Shown piece by piece: positions 52,981 through 62,536 of a stretch of DNA of 64,000 nucleotides. Origin of the DNA: JAIROC01 sp031553535 (GTDB lineage Bacteria > Bacteroidota > Bacteroidia > Bacteroidales > WCHB1-69); the NCBI GenBank assembly GCA_031553535.1, contig JAVBLM010000007.1, forward strand, positions 1 to 64,000, given 5' to 3'. The notes beneath the pieces are model-generated. The model was not told the origin of the DNA. It searched no databases and worked only from the letters and a program-made list of their open reading frames with translations. Position 1 is the stretch's first letter. The number at the start of each line of letters is the position of its first letter. Made by a program: the position numbers and the translations under genes.

Positions 52981-53787
52981 ATGAATCATAATAAGCTATT
53001 CGCCAAGAAATCAAAAAAGAAAAAACCGGCAAAGAAAAAATCGGCTTCCGGTTTCAAGAAAATACTTCGTTGGGCGGGAAGGGTTGTTTTATTTCTTTTT
53101 GCCTTCAGTATTTTTATTACAATTGCATACAGATGGATTAATCCGCCTGTTACGCCATTGATGCTTATCCGTAAAGTCAGTGATGGGGCTTCCATTCAAA
53201 AAAAGTGGGTTGATATGGAAGAAATCTCCCCTTATCTGGTTCAATGCGCAGTAGCTGCCGAAGATAACCATTTTTTAGGGCACAGGGGATTCGATTTCGG
53301 TGCCATAGAGAAAGTTCTTGAAGAACGGAAAGCCGGCAAGCGAAAACGCGGAGCAAGCGGAATTTCACAACAAACGGCAAAAAACGTTTTCCTTTGGCCG
53401 AATCAATCGTGGTTAAGGAAAGGCCTCGAGTCGTATTTTACCGTACTGATAGAATTATTCTGGAGTAAAGAGCGTATTATGGAAGTATACCTTAATATTA
53501 TAGAAACCGGAAACGGTATTTACGGATGTGAAATGGCTTCCCGGATTTATTTTCATAAGAAAGCAAAAAACCTTACCTTGTACCAGGCCGCATTAATTAC
53601 GGCATGTTATCCGAATCCAAGGAAATGGAGTCCTGCCAAACAAACATCCTATATTACTAATCGTGCTTCCAAGATTGCTCACCTAACTACATTGATAGGA
53701 AAAATCAACTTTGACCAAGAAAGTATTGAAAAAGCAAGGGAACGGTATAAGCAACGAAGGGAAAAGGCAAAACAAAACAAAAAATGA
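52981..53787 (+). CDS. mtgA: monofunctional peptidoglycan glycosyltransferase
   Basis: An approximately 268-residue GT51 enzyme that polymerises lipid II into glycan strands at the inner membrane. A very Lys-rich cytoplasmic N-terminus (KKSKKKKPAKKK) precedes one membrane helix (about residues 36-56). The GT51 motifs are AAEDNHFLGHRGFD (catalytic Glu), GASGISQQTAKNVFLW, and VYLNIIETGNGIYGCEMASR. There is no transpeptidase domain, so it is MtgA. I take the ATG at 52981; 52951 is an in-frame alternative. The C-terminus is again Lys/Arg-rich. Monocistronic. Confidence 0.95.
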   Translation: MNHNKLFAKKSKKKKPAKKKSASGFKKILRWAGRVVLFLFAFSIFITIAYRWINPPVTPLMLIRKVSDGASIQKKWVDMEEISPYLVQCAVAAEDNHFLGHRGFDFGAIEKVLEERKAGKRKRGASGISQQTAKNVFLWPNQSWLRKGLESYFTVLIELFWSKERIMEVYLNIIETGNGIYGCEMASRIYFHKKAKNLTLYQAALITACYPNPRKWSPAKQTSYITNRASKIAHLTTLIGKINFDQESIEKARERYKQRREKAKQNKK

Positions 53788-53839
53788 GCCAATGAACCAA
53801 TAAGTAGATAGGTTGATGAGGGAATAAGGGAATGGACAG

Positions 53840-54080
53840 GGATTTAAAATTAACTTCGTTGAGCTCGCAAGCTCGGTTCAAAGTTCAAGATATACTGAAC
53901 AAACAGAATAGCGTCATTGCGGACTTGATCCGTACCCGAACGTGAAGCAGGTGAGAGCAGCGAGGCTTTTAAGTCGAGCTAACCTCCTCAAAAGAAAGGA
54001 GATACTCAAACAAGTTCAGTATGACGACAACGGGTTTGCTTCTCGCTAATTAACCATTTATCGTTAACCGTTAGCCATTA
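53840..54080. repeat. compound dispersed repeat between mtgA and rnc
   Basis: Contains GAGCTCGCAAGCTCGG (about 53859), then an approximately 125-bp unit (53909-54032) with CCCGAACGTGAAGCA and GGCTTTTAAGTCGAGCTAAC. The unit is shared with 58261-58386 and ends in a TGAAC-type hairpin like that of the 230-bp repeats. A TTAACCGTTAGCCATTA-type tract abuts the rnc stop codon. Confidence 0.75.
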
Positions 54081-54082
54081 TT

Positions 54083-54781
54083 TTACAGTTCCAAATCTTC
54101 GCAGGCATACATGGCAGCGTGCTGTTCTGCGGCTTTTATCGTGAAATCGCATCCTTCCGATGCAAATTTATCATCAATGAAAAGATGAACGATATATTGT
54201 TTTTGCCGATGAGATACCGCCACTTCCTGTGCTACCTTGTATTCGATGGTTTTTCTATTTTTTTGTGCCCACGTGAGCAACTTCCCTTTATAATTCGTAT
54301 CTTCTTTTTCTAAGGTATCTATATCGATATAAATTCCCAGGATACGTTTTATTATTATTTTACGGGAAAAATCATAGCCTTTATCCAGGTACATAGCTCC
54401 GATAAAAGCCTCAAAAGCATCTCCGTTGATAGAGCGGGATAAACTCAAATTGGTATTGTTTTTCTTGATATAAACATCCAGACCGATTTTCCGGCTTAGC
54501 TTATTCAAATGATCCCTACTGACTAACTTAGAGCGTAAGTTAGTGAGAAAACCTTCATTTGCATAAGGATATTTTTTATACAAAAAATCGGCTACAACAG
54601 CACTCAGGACGGCATCCCCCAAATACTCCAATCGTTCGTTATTGGATTTAATACCTTCAATATCACCTCCGGTTACCGACCGATGGGCAAGCGACTGCTT
54701 ATACAAACTTAAATCATTAGGAACAAATCCTAAAACATTTCTTATGTATTGTTTAAAAGGATCCTTTTCTCTCCCAAACAC
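54083..54781 (-). CDS. rnc: ribonuclease III
   Basis: A 232-residue double-strand-specific endoribonuclease for rRNA and mRNA processing. The signature NERLEYLGDAVL (about 48-59) contains Glu52 and Asp56 of the catalytic site. DAFEAFIGAMYLDKG supplies the second acidic pair. The C-terminal dsRNA-binding domain (about 160-230) ends TIKAAEQHAAMYACEDL. Third in the acpP-fabF-rnc run, 23 bp after fabF, the usual Bacteroidota order. Confidence 0.96.
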   Translation of the reverse strand: MFGREKDPFKQYIRNVLGFVPNDLSLYKQSLAHRSVTGGDIEGIKSNNERLEYLGDAVLSAVVADFLYKKYPYANEGFLTNLRSKLVSRDHLNKLSRKIGLDVYIKKNNTNLSLSRSINGDAFEAFIGAMYLDKGYDFSRKIIIKRILGIYIDIDTLEKEDTNYKGKLLTWAQKNRKTIEYKVAQEVAVSHRQKQYIVHLFIDDKFASEGCDFTIKAAEQHAAMYACEDLEL

Positions 54782-54804
54782 GTTAATCTAATAAAGGTTA
54801 AGGA

Positions 54805-56058
54805 TTATGGCTTGTATTTTTTAAACAATACGGATGTATTATGTCCTCCGAAACCAAAAGCATTCGAGATAGCAACATTAACAACACGTTTCTGAGCTTT
54901 ATTAAAAGTAAAATTCAGTTTATTGTCGATATTCTCATCATCTTCGAAGTGATTGATTGTAGGTGGAACAATATCGTTGTATATAGTCAATACTGTTGCA
55001 ACGCTTTCTACCGCACCGGCAGCACCTAAAAGGTGTCCGATCATGGATTTGATGGCATTTATATTAATATTATAAGCATGCTCGCCAAATAATGATTGAA
55101 TTGCTTTTACCTCTGCAATATCTCCTAAAGGAGTAGAGGTTCCATGTGTATTGATATGATCTACAGCTTCGATAGGCAAATTAGCTTCTTCCAAGGCATT
55201 TTTCATTGCCAAACGAGCGCCTTCTCCTTCCGGGTGAGGTGCAGTAAGGTGATAAGCGTCGGATGATAATCCGCAACCACCTACTTCGGCATATATTTTG
55301 GCCCCTCTTTTCAGAGCATGGTTTAATTCCTCTAATATTAAAGCACCGGATCCTTCTCCCATAACAAACCCGTTCCGGTCTTTATCAAAAGGACGGGAAG
55401 CAGTTTTAGGATCATCATTCCGTGTAGAGATTGCCTGCATTGCATTGAATCCACCCACTCCGGCAGTATTAATCGGCGCTTCACTTCCTCCGGTAACAAC
55501 AAAATCAACTTTTCCTAAACGAATAGTATTGAATGCGTCTGCTATCGCATTGGCAGCAGAAGCACAAGCCGAAGTAGTTACATAATTAGGCCCTTTTAAA
55601 CCAAAGCGTATGGAAATTTGCCCTGCGGCAATATCACCAATTATTTTCGGAATGAAAAAAGGACTGAACCGTGGAGAACCATCACCAGTAGCAAAAGTAC
55701 TCATTTCATCAGCACACGTAGTAAAACCGCCGATTCCTGTTCCCCAAATAACGCCACCTCTCTCAAGGTCTACGGAAGATAAATCCATTTTGGAATCCTC
55801 AATGGCATCACTTGCAGCTGCAATGGCAAACTGCGTGAACAAATCCATTTTCCGGGATTCTTTTATATCTACATATTTAAGTATGTCAAAATCTTTTACT
55901 TCGCATGCAAAACGTGTTTTGAACAAAGTCGCGTCAAAGCGGCTTATAGGAGAGGCACCACTTACTCCAAGAAGTAAATTTTTCCAATACTCATCGCAAG
56001 AATTTCCGATTGGAGTAAGTGCTCCTAACCCTGTTATTACAACCCTGCGTAATTCCAT
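54805..56058 (-). CDS. fabF: beta-ketoacyl-[acyl-carrier-protein] synthase II
   Basis: A 417-residue thiolase-fold condensing enzyme of fatty acid elongation. The Cys-His-His triad lies in TTSACASAANAIADAF (Cys about 164), NTHGTSTPLGD (His about 305) and SMIGHLLGAAGAVE (His about 342). The start MELRRVVITGLGALTPIGN is typical. It lies 11 bp after acpP, whose product carries its substrates, and 23 bp before rnc. Confidence 0.97.
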   Translation of the reverse strand: MELRRVVITGLGALTPIGNSCDEYWKNLLLGVSGASPISRFDATLFKTRFACEVKDFDILKYVDIKESRKMDLFTQFAIAAASDAIEDSKMDLSSVDLERGGVIWGTGIGGFTTCADEMSTFATGDGSPRFSPFFIPKIIGDIAAGQISIRFGLKGPNYVTTSACASAANAIADAFNTIRLGKVDFVVTGGSEAPINTAGVGGFNAMQAISTRNDDPKTASRPFDKDRNGFVMGEGSGALILEELNHALKRGAKIYAEVGGCGLSSDAYHLTAPHPEGEGARLAMKNALEEANLPIEAVDHINTHGTSTPLGDIAEVKAIQSLFGEHAYNININAIKSMIGHLLGAAGAVESVATVLTIYNDIVPPTINHFEDDENIDNKLNFTFNKAQKRVVNVAISNAFGFGGHNTSVLFKKYKP

Positions 56059-56069
56059 AAATGATAGAA

Positions 56070-56303
56070 TTATTTCGTGGCTTCTGTAATAAAGTTAACA
56101 GCGTCGCCTACTGTTGCAATTTTTTCCTGTACATCTTCAGGAATTTTAATCTTGAACTCATTTTCAAAAACCATTAGGAGTTCTACAGTATCTAATGAGT
56201 CCGCACCTAAATCGTTTACAAAACTTTTTTCAGGAGTAACTTCTGCTACATCTCTACCAAGTTTGTCAGCAACAATTGCTATTACTTTTTCTTCAATGTT
56301 CAT
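56070..56303 (-). CDS. acpP: acyl carrier protein
   Basis: A 77-residue acidic four-helix carrier for fatty acid synthesis. The phosphopantetheine attachment site is Ser36 in LGADSLDTVELLM. Length and sequence are standard. First gene of acpP-fabF-rnc. A -7 box (56332-56339) lies 28 nt before the ATG. Confidence 0.98.
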   Translation of the reverse strand: MNIEEKVIAIVADKLGRDVAEVTPEKSFVNDLGADSLDTVELLMVFENEFKIKIPEDVQEKIATVGDAVNFITEATK

Positions 56304-56331
56304 AAGATTACATTTTTAAATTTTCACGCTG

Positions 56332-56339
56332 CAAAAGTA
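56332..56339 (-). promoter_or_regulatory. -7 box (TACTTTTG) for acpP-fabF-rnc
   Basis: TACTTTTG on the minus strand fits TAnnTTTG, 28 nt before acpP. Confidence 0.6.
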
Positions 56340-56460
56340 CAACTTTTTACTATCGGAGTTATGGAAAAAAACAAAAAAAACACTAAAATGAATCTATTGC
56401 CATGAACGTCAGCAGAATATATGTTTGTTTTTCATGAATTATTTTCAGTAAATAAAATTA

Positions 56461-56468
56461 TATCTTTG
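56461..56468 (+). promoter_or_regulatory. -7 box (TATCTTTG) for the YfcC-like gene
   Basis: TATCTTTG fits TAnnTTTG, 66 nt before the ATG at 56535. Confidence 0.5.
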
Positions 56469-56534
56469 TAAAAAATCTATTAATCTTAAGATAACATTAT
56501 TATATTTTGATGTTGTTTTTAATTTTTTGTCAGC

Positions 56535-58148
56535 ATGAATTTGAAGAAATCATTTAAAATTCCCAACACATTTACCATTGTTTTTTTTATTGTTGTTGCA
56601 GCATCTATTGCTACCTGGATTGTTCCCAGTGGGGAGTTTGTCCGGGAGACTGTTCGGGTAGGGGATTCTCAACGGGAAGTGGTAGTCCCTGATTCATATC
56701 ATCAAGTAGAAAATGCTCCACAAACCTGGCAGATTTTTTCGGCCTTTTTTAATGGTTTTGTCAAAACAGCGAATATTATTGTATTTATATTTATAGTAGG
56801 GGGAGCTTTTTGGATATTTAATTATACGAAAGCTATTGATATAGGAGTGGCAACCTTTTTGAATAGCATGGAGAAGGTACAACAAATGAAAATGTTTCAG
56901 AAAATAAATGTGAATGCCCTTGTCATTATTTGTATCATGGTCATGTTTAGTCTTTTTGGGGCGGTATTCGGAATGAGTGAAGAGACAATAGCGTTTGTTA
57001 TTATTTTTATCCCGCTTGCGATTTCTATGGGTTATGATTCTATTGTTGGTGTTTCCATGTGCTATTTGGCTGTTCATGTTGGTTTTGCAGGCGCAATGTT
57101 CAACCCATTTACAATAGGCATTGCACAAGGTTTGGCTGATTTGCCTGCTTTCTCAGGATTGGAGTACAGAACGTTATGTTGGGTTGTATTTACTACACTT
57201 GGTATTTTATTTGTTTTATGGTATGCCCGTAAAGTGAAAAAAAATCCGGAATTTTCACCTATGTATAAACTGGATGACTATTGGAGAAAGCGTAACAATG
57301 CTGTAGAGGAAGAAGGAACAATAAAGGTAAAAAAAACGGTTTCGTCATGGATCGTTTGGGGGCTTTTAATGATACTTTTTATTTATCTTTCAGTAGTAAA
57401 CACCTATACAGGTATTGCCTTGGCAAATACAAATCATACTATTCCTGTTATCCCCATTTTGACAGTTGCTTTCTTTATATTGGGATTGATTACATTACGA
57501 AAAGGAGTTCAGTTTTTTATCCTGAATTTACTGTTGTTTACGGTTTTGTTCCTTATTGTAGGGGTATTGGGCTATCAGTGGTATGTAATGGAAATAGCGA
57601 CTTTATTTTTAGTAATGGGAATAGCTTCAGGAATAGCCTATGGGGCATCTATCGATGCTATTTTTAAATTGTTTTTAGAAGGCTGTAAAGATATTATGAG
57701 TGCAGCGTTAATTGTTGGATTGGCAGGGGGGATTATTATTATACTACAAGATGGTAAAATAATAGATACCATTTTATACTCCATGTCGAGATCAATGGAA
57801 AATATCGGACAGACCGGTTCTCTGGCAATGATGTATTTATTCCAGAATTTGTTGAATTTAATTATCCCATCGGGTTCGGCAAAAGCAGCTTTGACTATTC
57901 CTATTATGGCTCAATTTGCAGATATGTTGCAGATTTCCCGTCAGACAATGGTACTTGCCTTTCAATTCGGAGATGGAATTACCAATATGATAACACCTGC
58001 TTCCGGGGTTTTATTGGGATGTCTTGGAGTGGCACGTATTCCGTATTCCATATGGGCGAAGTGGATATTCCGATTTATTTTGCTTTTGTTTGTTGTCGGC
58101 TTTTTGTTGATATGGGCAACGATGTTTTTCTCACTCAATGGATTTTGA
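56535..58148 (+). CDS. YfcC/ArcD-like (DcuC superfamily) membrane transporter
   Basis: A 537-residue protein with about 12 hydrophobic helices. IPNTFTIVFFIVVAASIATW and IVPSGEF near residues 9-35 match the start of the YfcC family (C4-dicarboxylate/arginine-ornithine-type carriers). FGMSEETIAFVIIFIPLA and the later IPSGSAKAALTIPIMAQFAD and GDGITNMITPASGVLLG are the two conserved hairpin regions. It probably moves a small carboxylate or basic amino acid; which one is not predictable. Monocistronic, with REP-like repeat DNA downstream. Confidence 0.9.
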   Translation: MNLKKSFKIPNTFTIVFFIVVAASIATWIVPSGEFVRETVRVGDSQREVVVPDSYHQVENAPQTWQIFSAFFNGFVKTANIIVFIFIVGGAFWIFNYTKAIDIGVATFLNSMEKVQQMKMFQKINVNALVIICIMVMFSLFGAVFGMSEETIAFVIIFIPLAISMGYDSIVGVSMCYLAVHVGFAGAMFNPFTIGIAQGLADLPAFSGLEYRTLCWVVFTTLGILFVLWYARKVKKNPEFSPMYKLDDYWRKRNNAVEEEGTIKVKKTVSSWIVWGLLMILFIYLSVVNTYTGIALANTNHTIPVIPILTVAFFILGLITLRKGVQFFILNLLLFTVLFLIVGVLGYQWYVMEIATLFLVMGIASGIAYGASIDAIFKLFLEGCKDIMSAALIVGLAGGIIIILQDGKIIDTILYSMSRSMENIGQTGSLAMMYLFQNLLNLIIPSGSAKAALTIPIMAQFADMLQISRQTMVLAFQFGDGITNMITPASGVLLGCLGVARIPYSIWAKWIFRFILLLFVVGFLLIWATMFFSLNGF

Positions 58149-58199
58149 TAAGACAGGTAACCGAATGTAACGTTTTATCATTCAAAGTAAGTTCAGATA

Positions 58200-58606
58200 C
58201 CTCCTCAGAAACAGTAAGCGTTGGTTAAGAGCGTTTTTGCGGGCAGTATCTTACCTGAAAGCGTCATCCGGGCTTGACCCGCACCCGAACGTGAAGCATG
58301 TGAGAGCAGCGGGGCTTTTAAGTCGAGCTAACCCCCTTGTTTATTGCTTTTGTGCAGGGGATGCTGAAACAAGTTCAGCATGACGGGGTAACAGGTTTGT
58401 TCAGCACAAGGAACAAAACCCGAAGGGGTCGGCATAGCCAACCACCCGAACCACGAAGTGTAGCGAAAGCATCGAAACGCAGTGAGATAACCGGGCTTGC
58501 AAGCTCAACGGAGTTAATCTCTATTCATTTTATCTCAACTTTTGACAAGTTCGAAATAAAAAAAGATGAATATAGAGAAAAAGACGGATTGTCTTGGATT
58601 ATATAA
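58200..58606. repeat. REP-like compound repeat between two convergent genes
   Basis: Contains the approximately 125-bp unit (58261-58386) shared with 53909-54032. A hairpin ATGCTGAA/TTCAGCAT follows (about 58360-58383), then the CACGAAGTGTAGCGAAAGCA...AAACGCAGTGAGATAA segment shared with 49610-50125, and TTGCAAGCTCAACGGAGTTA (58498-58517). Short reading frames here are repeat sequence, not genes. Confidence 0.8.
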
Positions 58607-58607
58607 C

Positions 58608-58621
58608 AGAAGTTACGCAAG
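58608..58621 (+). repeat. MITE-family end forming an AraC-gene stop codon
   Basis: AGAAGTTACGCAAG, identical to the ends of the MITE-like elements. Read on the minus strand it supplies the last codons and the TAA stop (58613-58615) of the AraC-family gene. Confidence 0.75.
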
Positions 58622-59467
58622 TTTAGTTCCTTCTTTACGAATAATACTTGGTGTTTTTCCAAAAACCGATTTACAAAAATTGCTGAAATGTGCGGAGGAA
58701 GAAAAGCCATAAAGATCACTAATTTGCATAAATGTTTTTTTACTGCAACTGATTTCGTGATATAAACTGCTAGCCAGTTGATTTTTCATCCATTCATGAG
58801 CCGATATGCCAAAAACTTTCTTGAATCGTTTTTCAAATCCGGTGAGACTATAATTGGCCAATTGTGCAAATTCTTTTACTGTCTTGACGGATTGATAATT
58901 ATTCATAATAAAGTTATGGAACTCCATATCATTTGACAATATCGGGAAAAAAAAGGCAGCAAGATCTTCCTTTGTATTATAAGCTCGCAGGAGGAAAAAT
59001 AATTCTTTGATTTTCAATTCTAAAAAAAACACACATCTTAATCCATCTTCCAAACAGGGAATCAGTGCATTTGTATAAGCCTTTATTCGTTGGTTTACCT
59101 TAAGTGGATAGAAACCTTCTTTTTTTCTAAATCCCTGATTGTATAAGGCCTCCAAAGAAAAATGATCACAAAAATGAAAACTGGGGGGTAATCGAAAAAC
59201 AAGAATAGATAATTTTTCTTCAGCACGAATTTTGATAAGTGTGTGTGTTGGTAGTAAAATTATGTCTCCGGTTTTAATAGGCTTATTAATAAATTTGCCA
59301 AAGGAAAGACTTCCCTTTCCCTTTAAAATAATTGAAATAGTACTGGACTGGGTTTCTGCCTGTCTGTCTTCGTTCTTTTCAAGTTCAATTACCCTGATAG
59401 TAGGATTTATCTGTTTATCATAATGATAACATGAAATATGCTCTTCTGCGTATAATAAGTCTGCCAT
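58613..59467 (-). CDS. AraC family transcriptional regulator
   Basis: A 284-residue regulator. The N-terminal part (about 1-170) is cupin-like (GDIILLPTHTLIKIRAEEKL) and probably senses an unknown ligand. The C-terminal AraC domain (about 187-284) has two helix-turn-helices: FAQLANYSLTGFEKRFKKVF and MQISDLYGFSSSAHFSNFCK, ending FGKTPSIIRKEGTKLA. The final codons and stop lie in a dispersed repeat end, so the original C-terminus may have been replaced. Convergent to the YfcC-like gene; a regulatory link is possible but unproven. Confidence 0.9.
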   Translation of the reverse strand: MADLLYAEEHISCYHYDKQINPTIRVIELEKNEDRQAETQSSTISIILKGKGSLSFGKFINKPIKTGDIILLPTHTLIKIRAEEKLSILVFRLPPSFHFCDHFSLEALYNQGFRKKEGFYPLKVNQRIKAYTNALIPCLEDGLRCVFFLELKIKELFFLLRAYNTKEDLAAFFFPILSNDMEFHNFIMNNYQSVKTVKEFAQLANYSLTGFEKRFKKVFGISAHEWMKNQLASSLYHEISCSKKTFMQISDLYGFSSSAHFSNFCKSVFGKTPSIIRKEGTKLA

Positions 59468-59564
59468 TTTCAGAAAATATTAAATGATTTCATAAGTTGT
59501 CCCCTTTACATATAGGATAACAAGGGGCACTGTAGTTTTTTCAATTTTATTTTAACTATTATTG

Positions 59565-59572
59565 CAAAATTA
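59565..59572 (-). promoter_or_regulatory. -7 box (TAATTTTG) for the AraC-type gene
   Basis: TAATTTTG on the minus strand fits TAnnTTTG, about 97 nt upstream of the ATG. Confidence 0.4.
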
Positions 59573-59647
59573 TAATTTTAAACAACAACTTTATTAAAAA
59601 ACATAAATTTTTTATATGAATTTTTTAATATTTGTGTTTTGGCGGTT

Positions 59648-62431
59648 TTAAATAACGATATTAATTATTTTTTTCGGTACAATTATTATCTTTTTCGGTA
59701 TTTTCCCTTCAAGCCATCGTTGTGCATCCGGTGATCCCAGAACAATATCTTCAATTTCTTTAGAAGAAATATCAGCTTTTAATTCTATCGTAAAACGTGT
59801 CTTTCCATTGAATGATACAGGATAAACAAAAGTATTCTCCTGTAAATATTCTTCATTAACAAGAGGAAAAGGGACATAAGAAATAGTTTCTTGATGTCCT
59901 GCTAATTCCCAAAGTTCTTCGGCAAGGTGCGGGGCAAATGAAGAAGTGAGAATACAGAGTGGTTCTAAAATAGCTCTTTTGTTACATTTCAGATCGGTAA
60001 GTTCGTTTATGCAAATCATAAATGCACTGATGGATGTATTAAAAGAAAAACTTTCGATATCTTCACGAATTTTTTTTATGGTTTTATGCAGGATTTTTAA
60101 TTCCTGTAAAGACGGGGATTCCTCCGAAATATGGAAATCATTTTCGGCATCATGATATAATTTCCAGAACTTACGAATGAAACGGGCAACTCCTTCTATT
60201 CCTTTCGTATCCCATGGTTTGGATTGTTCCAGAGGTCCTAAAAACATTTCATACATCCGTAATGTATCGGCTCCGTATTTCTCTACCAAATCATCCGGAT
60301 TTTGAACATTATAATACGATTTGGACATTTTTTCTATTTCGTGTCCGCAGATATATTTCCCGTTTTCCAACACAAATTCGGCATTAGTAAATTCAGGACG
60401 CCATTTGCGGAAAGCATCTGTGTCTAAAATATCATTGTCTACCAGATTAATATCTACTCTGATGGGATCGACTTCGCAGTTGCTTTTCAGATTTAAAGAA
60501 ATAAAACGATTTGTCCCTTTTTCACGGTATACAAAACTGGTTCTGCCCTGTATCATTCCCTGGTTAATCAATTTCTGAAACGGTTCATCTTTGGATATAA
60601 TATCCATATCAAATAGAAATTTATTCCACATTCTGGAATAAAGCAAGTGCCCTGTTGCATGTTCGGATCCCCCCATGTATAAATCGACATTACCCCAGTA
60701 TTCATTGGCCTCTCTTCCGACATAGGCATTGTCATTATGCGGATCCATGTACCGTAAATAATAGGCATTCGATCCGGCAAATCCCGGCATGGTATTACAA
60801 TCCAACGGATATCCATTATATGTCCAGTTTTTCGCACGCGCCAGAGGAGGCTCCCCTGTTTCGGTAGGAAGATATTTATCTATCTCCGGCAGGCGGAGAG
60901 GAAGATCTTTTTCTTCAATCGGATAAGGCATTCCATCTTTATAATACATCGGGAAAGGTTCTCCCCAATATCTTTGACGACTGAATATAGCATCCCGTAA
61001 ACGATAATTAACCGTGCCGTAACCAATATTGAGTTCCTTTACTTTTTTTATTACGTTTGTAATGGCATCCTTTACCTGCATTCCATTGATAAAATCGGAA
61101 TTGATACATGTTCCTTCTTTAGAATCTTTCGATTCATTCCAGGTTGATGTGTCTTCGGGCTGTTCCCCTTTGGGGACAACTACTTGTATAATAGGCAAGT
61201 TGAAATGACGTGCGAAAGCAAAATCCCGGCTGTCATGAGCGGGAACGGCCATAATAGCACCTGTCCCATAACCTGCCAATACATAATCGGATATCCAGAC
61301 AGGAATTTGTTTTTTCGTAAAAGGATGAACAGCATAGGCACCGGTAAAAACGCCTGTTACCTTTTTTACTTCGGATTGCCGTTCACGTTCGGAACGATTT
61401 TTTGCCCATGAGATGTATTCGCTAACTTCATTTTTTTGTTCTTGAGTCGTAATGATTTCATTTAATTCGTGTTCAGGAGACAATACCATAAACGAAGTCC
61501 CGAAAATCGTGTCGGGACGTGTAGTGAATATTTCCAGAGAATGCCCCGGGTGTTCGTATATGGGGAATAAGATAGAAGCTCCTTCACTGCGGCCGATCCA
61601 GTTGCGTTGGATTTCTTTCAAGGAATCCGGCCAGTCAACAGTATCCAATCCTTTTAGCAGGCGCTCTGCATAAGCGGTGATTCTTAAAGACCATTGTTTC
61701 ATCAGTTTTCGTTCAACAGGATGGCCTCCTCTTACTGAAACACCGCCCACTACTTCGTCATTTGCCAAAACGGTTCCTAAAGTACTGCACCAATTCACCA
61801 TAGAATCGGATAAATAGGCGAGGCGATAGTTCATCAGTATTTCCTGTTGTTCTTTTTCCGTTTTCTGATTCCATTGCTCGGCAGTAAAATTCAGAATTTC
61901 CGTACAAGCGATGTTTAAATCTTTAGAACCTTGTATTTTGAAACAATCTATTAGTTCTGAAATAGGGCGAGCCTGTTGTTCATCATAACAATAGTAACTG
62001 GAAAACAATTGCATGAATCCCCATTGTGTCCATTTATAATAAGATGGATCGTCGGTACGAATCATTCTGTCCCAATCGAACGATAATCCTAATTTATCCA
62101 ATTGTTCCCGGTAACGTTTTATATTAGCTTCGGTTGTAATGGCAGGATGTTGTCCTGTTTGTATGGCATATTGTTCGGCCGGCAATCCGTAGGCATCATA
62201 ACCCATCGGATGTAATACATTATATCCTTTCAAACGCATATAGCGGGCATAGATATCACTGGCAATATATCCTAACGGATGTCCTACATGCAATCCTGAC
62301 CCGGAAGGATAAGGAAACATATCCAACACGTAATATTTGGGCTTATCCGAATGGTTGCTCGTTTTGAATGTTTTATCATTAAGCCATTTTTGTTGCCATT
62401 TTTTTTCTATTCTGCTAAAATTGTATTCCAT
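59648..62431 (-). CDS. leuS: leucyl-tRNA synthetase
   Basis: A 927-residue class I aminoacyl-tRNA synthetase. The HIGH-type motif is HVGH (48-51, in PSGSGLHVGHPLGY), the KMSKS loop is in EIEKMSKSYYN (about residue 705), and between them is a CP1 editing domain with TTRPDTIFGTSFMVLSPEH, split here as TTRPDTIFG and SFMVLSPEH, and the GTGAIMAVPAHDSRDFAF editing pocket. The C-terminal domain ends KIIIVPKKIINIVI. Longer than the E. coli enzyme (860), typical of Bacteroidota. Confidence 0.98.
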   Translation of the reverse strand: MEYNFSRIEKKWQQKWLNDKTFKTSNHSDKPKYYVLDMFPYPSGSGLHVGHPLGYIASDIYARYMRLKGYNVLHPMGYDAYGLPAEQYAIQTGQHPAITTEANIKRYREQLDKLGLSFDWDRMIRTDDPSYYKWTQWGFMQLFSSYYCYDEQQARPISELIDCFKIQGSKDLNIACTEILNFTAEQWNQKTEKEQQEILMNYRLAYLSDSMVNWCSTLGTVLANDEVVGGVSVRGGHPVERKLMKQWSLRITAYAERLLKGLDTVDWPDSLKEIQRNWIGRSEGASILFPIYEHPGHSLEIFTTRPDTIFGTSFMVLSPEHELNEIITTQEQKNEVSEYISWAKNRSERERQSEVKKVTGVFTGAYAVHPFTKKQIPVWISDYVLAGYGTGAIMAVPAHDSRDFAFARHFNLPIIQVVVPKGEQPEDTSTWNESKDSKEGTCINSDFINGMQVKDAITNVIKKVKELNIGYGTVNYRLRDAIFSRQRYWGEPFPMYYKDGMPYPIEEKDLPLRLPEIDKYLPTETGEPPLARAKNWTYNGYPLDCNTMPGFAGSNAYYLRYMDPHNDNAYVGREANEYWGNVDLYMGGSEHATGHLLYSRMWNKFLFDMDIISKDEPFQKLINQGMIQGRTSFVYREKGTNRFISLNLKSNCEVDPIRVDINLVDNDILDTDAFRKWRPEFTNAEFVLENGKYICGHEIEKMSKSYYNVQNPDDLVEKYGADTLRMYEMFLGPLEQSKPWDTKGIEGVARFIRKFWKLYHDAENDFHISEESPSLQELKILHKTIKKIREDIESFSFNTSISAFMICINELTDLKCNKRAILEPLCILTSSFAPHLAEELWELAGHQETISYVPFPLVNEEYLQENTFVYPVSFNGKTRFTIELKADISSKEIEDIVLGSPDAQRWLEGKIPKKIIIVPKKIINIVI

Positions 62432-62536
62432 ATTTTTGTAAAGCTCAATATTCTTTTAAAGTAGATTGTTAATATATTATGTTTGTTCTTAAACGTAAAT
62501 GAAATAATCAATATTTCGTTAATAGTGATTTTATTG

